From the NCBI GenBank assembly GCA_033239005.1, contig BSQZ01000051.1:2476001-2540000 (forward strand): a DNA stretch of 64,000 nucleotides, given 5' to 3'. A program made the position numbers and the translations under genes. Source of the stretch: Lamellibrachia satsuma. Lineage: Eukaryota; Annelida; Polychaeta; Sabellida; Siboglinidae. The notes beneath the pieces are model-generated. The model made no database searches and was not told the origin of the DNA. It saw only the letters and a list, made by a program, of their open reading frames with translations. Position 1 is the stretch's first letter. Each line of letters begins with the position of its first letter. Positions 58,170-64,000 of this stretch are shown here, in pieces.

Positions 58170-59152
58170 AAGAACGTCTACACTCAACGTGCAGTAAGAT
58201 TATCATCCAAAGCAACAGCATACAGATGGCATAAATGGATAAGGAAGCCATTATTTAATATATTTTTTCATCTAGATGTTACTGTGTGGAGCTCCCTTCA
58301 TAAATATTTATGCCTTCTAATTTGATGCACATTCATACAACTTGCATTTACAGTGAACAGGAATTTGTTGTTCCAATAATTTATATTCCACACGAGAATT
58401 AATTATTTTTAATATCTCATTTGCAAGTTATCCTTTCACCAATACCTCACTGTGCCTTCTACGGTTCTTCAATCTTCCTAAGTTTGAAATAAATATTACT
58501 ATTGATATTTTCAACTCCTCCTACTGCTAGACTAGCATTATACGTACTGAACTTAAAATTAATATTATCAAAACAAATATCAAAATATTACAGCTGTATC
58601 TACACATTAAACAGATTCCAGTAAGTCAGTGATGTTGAGCAAAAACAATTTATTTGAACAGAATAAGTCTTGAATAAATTAATAAAATGCCACAAAGGCA
58701 AACTTTAAGATAACTGCGGTCTGTAAACTGGTACATTCATGTTCGCCCATGAAAATCACCCAGACATGGTTAAAACAGACAACAATTGTCTCACAAACAT
58801 ATTGGTGGAATAAATATTTATGAAGCCAAAGAAGAGTTTGGACGGCTACCCAGCTTGATGACCAAAGATATCAATTTCAAGTAAATGAAGCCACATAATT
58901 CCCTCTAGATTTAAGGCATCACGTTTCTTCTGAAGCCATCTGTTCATTAATAAAACAACATAACAGATCAATAATATTAACTTAAATTAATCAAAAAAGG
59001 ACCATTCTTTTAATGGGTATTTCCCAATAAAAAATGTCTGGACAGGATAAACATGTTGGTCTCTCTATACCAAGGGGTGCGTCAAAGGGCGCAGACTATA
59101 AAATATGTAGTTGGGTGTACATAAAAAATTCAGGTGGTTTACCAAATAATTA

Positions 59153-59222
<70 letters not shown>

Positions 59223-60886
59223 CCTACATGTTCAGATAGGTGCATATTCAAAATGTATCTGTCTTACAAAAATGGAAGCATTTTATGTCCTTTGCTAGCT
59301 CAACAGAATCTAAGCAAACCCTCTTCAACTTTTACATCGCTGCACCCATATCAATCAAGAATTTCATGATATAATGTTACTGGAAGAAGTGAAGAAATTG
59401 AGGCAAATCAGGTCAAGGGTATTACAGACACACAAACTCATGGGCAGACAGACAGACATACATACACAGAGAGAGAAACATAGCATAGGAAGAGCTAGAC
59501 TTCAAAAGAGGTGGAGAAAGATACCAGACTGCATTTAGCCCAATGATTTACTTTGAAATCAATCTGAATTACTCAGATGCCAAGTTATGCAGTGTCGCTG
59601 CAGAAATCATTTCTTTGATTAGCCAAATTCCACTGTTCTACAACCCTGGTACTCAACCAACAAATCAGAACTCAATCAACAGGAGATTCATTTTCTCCTA
59701 TGCCCATTTCTCCATTCTGTACACCACCACTTTCCTGATTTACTGCACCACAAAGAAGGTGCTAATCTCCCCCAGTGGCAATGGATATACCATTAGCAGA
59801 CTTCTAGGATTCCCAGATGTCACAGAGTGCATCATTTATCACCTGCAACTCTTGACAGAAGCAGGTTTCTGCCAATGAACAATTAACTGGAGTCATGAGT
59901 CAGGAACTGCATTGATTTTTCATCAAACGACAAGAATAATTTTGCGTTGAGTGCTGTCGCTATGCAATATACACGTTCAATGACCAGTCTTCCAATTTCT
60001 CACCGGATGGTTGCACGAAGACATCAGGTCAACAAAGCGAAGCTGCCACAAATATGGGACACATTAGTCCAATTGAAGAGTCACCTGAACATATGTCTGT
60101 TTAAACAAGTTAACTGTACATTTAAAGGGAAACAAAAGACATGTTTTTCAGCCTATGCACCTATAAGAATTACTCAAACATAACCATTTGTAACTACAAT
60201 TAAAAATATCACGCCAGTGGTTTACTAGGAAAACCTTGTTGAACACACAGCATCTCTATTTCATGGGCCGCGCCATACTGTTAGATAACCCTATATATGA
60301 AAATATACTTGTATACACTTATTCCTATACTATGGCCGTGCTATTTGCATCCAAACTCAACTTATGTAACATATTTTAGCCTTTGTTTACAAAACTAGTC
60401 CTAGTTTCTGGCAAAATAACATGTTTGTTTGAGACTTTGTTACATCACTTGTAGTCTCGATTACCCCGATTTCATAGACAGAGGTGTATATTCACATACA
60501 CATGTGCTTATCGGTTGTACTAGCTAACATGTCAGCCCTCAGTCGACCAGAGAATTGACCGGAATCTCCAATTTTGAGAACACATTCTGAGTAAATCACT
60601 GGCGTGATATTCTTGATTTTAGTTGCAAATGGTTAGTTTTTATTATCTATTAGATAATAAAACCATGACTTGTTTTGCTTTAAGGACACTTTTTCTTAAC
60701 CTAACATTTATGTTATACGTTTAGTGTTATATATGCTTATTCATACCTCATTGGCCATGACATTCGTGAACCTTTCATGATTAAAATAATAATACTGTGT
60801 TTTAATGTGTCTATTAACAGGCTGGCCCCAGATAGGTCCAATGTATGTATGTGTGTGTGTGTGTGTGTGTGTGCGTGCATGCATGC

Positions 60887-60953
<67 letters not shown>

Positions 60954-61070
60954 TATGATCAGTAATATCAACTTTCATGAAATGTTTTTGAGGCATATTC
61001 CTGTCTATGAGCCAGGTGAAAAATTGGTGCCAAAAATGGAACTAAAAAAGTGGGTATTAGTGTTTAGGGG
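58170..61070. other. Intergenic/intronic stretch with (TA)n and (TG)n tracts
   Basis: No supported gene. It contains a roughly 67-bp (TA)n at 59155-59221 and a compound (TG)n(TA)n at 60846-60949. A plus-strand frame at 59543-59878 has no recognisable homology and ordinary base composition. Confidence 0.45.
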
Positions 61071-61074
61071 TGCC

Positions 61075-61515
61075 AAAGTTATGAAAAAAAATCTGAAATG
61101 AGTCCTATGGGGTTTACAATGTAGCAGGGTGGGAATGTCAACTTAGAAAGGCATCTAAGCTCAAGGAGATTGAGGCATAGATCTGATGTGACAGCACTAC
61201 TCCCAGATAAATGCCAGCATGTCAACAGCTTCCAAGAACCAATCCAGCTGTTTTCTCCCAGGGTGAGGCAACTAAAGCCAGCGTCTAGGCCATAGAGTTC
61301 CACAGATCCGATTTTTAATCCCAGTCTCCTTGGTGAAAGTGGATAGGAAAGCACATCATTCAGCCTGGATGAGGCATCAACGTATGACATGTCAACCCAC
61401 CTATTTGCTGGTGACAGGTGCCAGGGATCAGTGACCAAGCTTTTAAATCACACTGGGTTCTAACTTGGGTCCTCTAAATTGATATTCAGACAAACTAACC
61501 GCTGTGCTATCATTT
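61075..61515 (-). mobile_element. tRNA-derived SINE, about 440 bp (minus strand)
   Basis: The reverse complement begins GATAGCACAGCGGTTAGTTT, with an A-box (TAGCACAGCGGTTAG at 61495-61509). A B-box (AGTTAGAACCC at 61455-61465) follows at normal tRNA spacing. A long unique body follows and ends in a T-run ('cagattttttttcataa'). The head resembles tRNA but has lost base pairing, so it is a retroposed SINE. An open frame of 119 codons across it is not considered a gene. Confidence 0.65.
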
Positions 61516-61640
61516 TTTACTGGATCCGGTCAAAAATAATTTAATAATTTGTCCGATGATTTCATTAAGACTAAACAACACCGGTTAGCATGTCGTAGTC
61601 AACACTAGTGATCGACACTAGGGTTGGTTTTACATGAAAT
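61515..61640. repeat. Dispersed AT-rich element, copy 4
   Basis: It contains 'actggatccggtcaaaaata', 'atttaataatttgtccgatg' and 'tagcatgtcgtagtcaacac', matching the copies near 150, 15420 and 49860. It directly abuts the tRNA-derived SINE. Confidence 0.6.
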
Positions 61641-62154
61641 GATAAAAAAGACACAAGTAAAAAATTTTTAATTGATCTTTAATTAGTGGAGTCTGTAAAT
61701 TAGTCTGCCTTTGATCCAGTGAATCACCCAGGCCTACTCCAATAAAAAAACCTGGTTATGTCTCCAACAAATTGAGACACTCAAGCTGACAGTCCATCCA
61801 GTGTGGTGAATTAACAGATGCACTGAAAAAAACATGATGACGTGGATATTAATGAAGACCAATGGGATTATTGATGTCCAAAGTAGTCTGTCAACGCAGG
61901 TGACATTGAAACAAATTAGTCACCTGACTCCAGTTCTCTGTCACACAAAGAAATTTGTGAAAACTCGTGATCCCAAAACGAAACAGCAAAAAGGTTAGAG
62001 GACCCAAGTTATTAAAAATAACATAACTTGGTCAATTTAAATGTTATTTATTGGTTCCTTATTTATTTTAATTTAATAGTCAGCATTTTTTTTAGTTATC
62101 TAATAAAATATATTAAATCAAGAACTCAAACTAAAATATTATCATGACTGTACA

Positions 62155-62252
62155 ACAGTTTTGTGCAGCAACTGCAGCATGGCTGAATGCTTCACGGAGT
62201 CAAATCAGTATTCGCTTGAACAGATCTACCAGGGGTGAAATGTAATGCTGCT
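62155..62252 (+). mobile_element. SINE-like repeat, copy 3 (fragment)
   Basis: It contains 'tgtgcagcaactgcagcatg', 'gctgaatgcttc' and 'taccaggggtgaaatgtaat', collinear with 50937-51040 but without the tail. Confidence 0.7.
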
Positions 62253-62259
62253 TTTAAAT

Positions 62260-63780
62260 GTGTCCTTTATTTGTTGTAAGAACCATAAATTTATCAGGGT
62301 TTTTTAAATTCTACTGGATGGTATGACAATGATTCCAGGTAACAAATTAATTGTGCTAGTCATGTAAAATTTCACAAGTCAGTCTTGATTATAAATTAAT
62401 AAAATTAATATAAATTAACCTAATGTCAAAACTAATAGTGACACTGATGTTATACCAACATAGCTTACTTAATTATATTTGTAAAGATGATACCATGGCT
62501 CATTTATAAGTTACATTGTATATTAGTTGTTGCCTTATGCATCAATTAGTGTGCGGAGATGATAAATAAGTAACTGTATATTAATTACATATATTCCAGC
62601 CACTTAAAATCACATCAAGTCCAATAACACTAGAAACAAGAGAACACTGTGCAACCAATAATTATTTACTGCTTCAGATTTCTGCCTCTAACTCAACAAC
62701 ATGGGATAATCCAGCCTGGAGATTTCTACCTGTGCAACAGTGATTAAATCTGGCAATCAGGCAGTACTGATCAATTGGATGCTGAGCCCTGGACCAGTCT
62801 CGTTATTATTAATACCAGATCCACTTAATCAAGACGGATCCTCCCCAGATGCATGCATCCTCTTATTAATATTCTATGGTTGCAGATGTAGCTATTCCGT
62901 GCGAGTTCTTATTAAACTTGCTCAGTTTGAACAACAAGAAACATCGTTACAGGTTACACTTGCTTTGTACCTAATTACTCAATTAGACTACTGCATGAAA
63001 CATCAATTTAAGTAAAATCCAGAAAAAAATTACATAAAGTTAAATAAATACTACAGAAATAATTTTCCCAATTATAATGAAATGAACATACCACACGTCT
63101 GGTTAAATATGTGTGAAACCCAATTGAATATTTATCATAAAATGTTAGTATCTATGCAAAAATTCATTTTAAAAGTAACATCACACATAAAATGCTGGTT
63201 GTCAAAATGAACAAATAATACATATAGATACCCTCCATTGAAATCTGAATTTTAATTTAATTCTAAAGTTGCAATCTTGACATTGCAATTTACACATTAA
63301 AAAGTCAATTTCCCTTAAATTTAAGTTAACGTGCAAGAGAAGCTAAACCCCTTGCAATAGTTGTCATCTCAAATCTTTCCTTTTGAGATCCCATGTAGCA
63401 TTCCTAAACTTCGGCATGCCCCATTCTAAAACAATCCATCAAAGATCCTATTTTAAATTTAACGTTATTCCTCAAACAAAGTGAAAGAGTCACAGACTAT
63501 TTCTCCTTTCTTCCATGCCCTGTGCCCTTGTCTGCCCCTTTCACCCCCCCCCCCAACCACTGTACAAACACAGGGAGGTGGCAGATGTCCTGAAGGCCAG
63601 ACCAGCCAGCCTTGACAGAGAGACATGACCAGAGGCAGATAGACATCATGTGGACACTAGTGTCTGTGTCCCTAATGATGACACATTGTCCCTGACCACC
63701 CAGCTAGTCCCACTCATAGATGACATATTTATGGGACACTGCTGTAGGGTCCTGCCACTGACATGTACTGCTGCTCATGA
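62260..63780. other. Right-hand intergenic/intronic stretch
   Basis: No supported exon. The part from 63480 to 63780 is less AT-rich and non-repetitive and ends in the RFX-type site listed separately, so it could be a regulatory region. Confidence 0.35.
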
Positions 63781-63808
63781 AGAATGACACTGATAGACAG
63801 GTGTGGAG

Positions 63809-63822
63809 GTTTCCATGGTAAC
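63809..63822. promoter_or_regulatory. RFX X-box-like palindrome
   Basis: GTTTCCATGGTAAC matches the consensus GTNRCC-N(0-3)-RGYAAC pattern of RFX factors closely and is a near-perfect inverted repeat. RFX proteins drive ciliary genes in animals. No gene start is visible next to it in the window, so its target is unknown. It follows about 300 bases of less AT-rich unique DNA. Confidence 0.4.
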
Positions 63823-64000
63823 ATCAATTGTGTAATATTCTTGTGGGTTATGTTTCATTAAATAGTTCTAAGTTGTACTAGACTTTATTGGACATTACAT
63901 GTTTATAAGTTACAATAATTTTTGTTTTGATTTTATTAGTTAATCCAAATCATCAATTAATTTAGAATATCAAACTAATGTCAAACTATGAGAACAGCCT

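Noticed and set aside
61079..61438. 119-codon minus-strand frame
   Set aside because: It falls inside a tRNA-derived SINE with clear A- and B-boxes.

Overview
This is a window of intron-rich, AT-rich animal nuclear DNA. It has no operons or bacterial signals. It does have GT-AG introns of several kilobases, (TA)n, (CA)n and (ATC)n microsatellites, CR1-like LINEs, hAT and Tigger/pogo DNA transposons, and tRNA-derived SINEs. The mix fits a marine invertebrate bilaterian such as a lophotrochozoan or cephalochordate, but the sequence alone does not fix the species. All supported protein-coding exons are on the minus strand.

Region 1-13.3 kb holds the 5' part of an EF-hand plus WD40 protein of the WDR49/WDR64/'WD repeat on Y' type, usually linked to cilia and sperm tails. 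Six consecutive exons (6818-6958, 4798-5097, 4243-4325, 3239-3331, 452-544, 1-42) join with perfect phase. The gene runs off the left edge. Two more exons (9057-9380 and 12530-13243) each carry an ATG and end in phase 0, so they look like alternative first exons. The introns carry a Tigger/pogo relic, three CR1-like LINE copies (one invaded by a second LINE and by a palindrome) and a tandemly amplified LINE fragment.

Region 14-29 kb is dominated by tandem arrays. It also holds three minus-strand exons (26509-26724, 24065-24325, 20468-20554) of a protein I do not recognise. All are phase 0 and could form a separate gene or distal 5' exons of the WD40 gene.

Region 29-36 kb has a hAT MITE with a near-perfect 8-bp target duplication. 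It also has a long convergent inverted duplication (about 31.0-32.3 kb) whose two arms each preserve a promoter-like stretch, an ATG and a similar short reading frame.

Region 37.7-41.0 kb holds the 3' three exons of a type I membrane protein: a thrombospondin type-1 domain, a CUB domain, then one exon with the transmembrane helix and a roughly 465-residue His/Ser/Pro-rich cytoplasmic tail. Its N-terminal exons lie further right and were not found.

Region 41-64 kb is intronic or intergenic. It holds SINEs, a hAT element with a perfect 8-bp target duplication, further arrays and (TA)n tracts.

The most distinctive pattern is that several minisatellites sit inside recognisable transposon copies, or beside their ends, while sister copies in the same window lack the array. 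No undescribed defence-type or operon-like system is visible. The better leads are the alternative N-termini, the unrecognised phase-0 gene, the CUB/TSP1 receptor with its His-rich tail, the inverted promoter-plus-ATG duplication and the transposon-seeded minisatellites.
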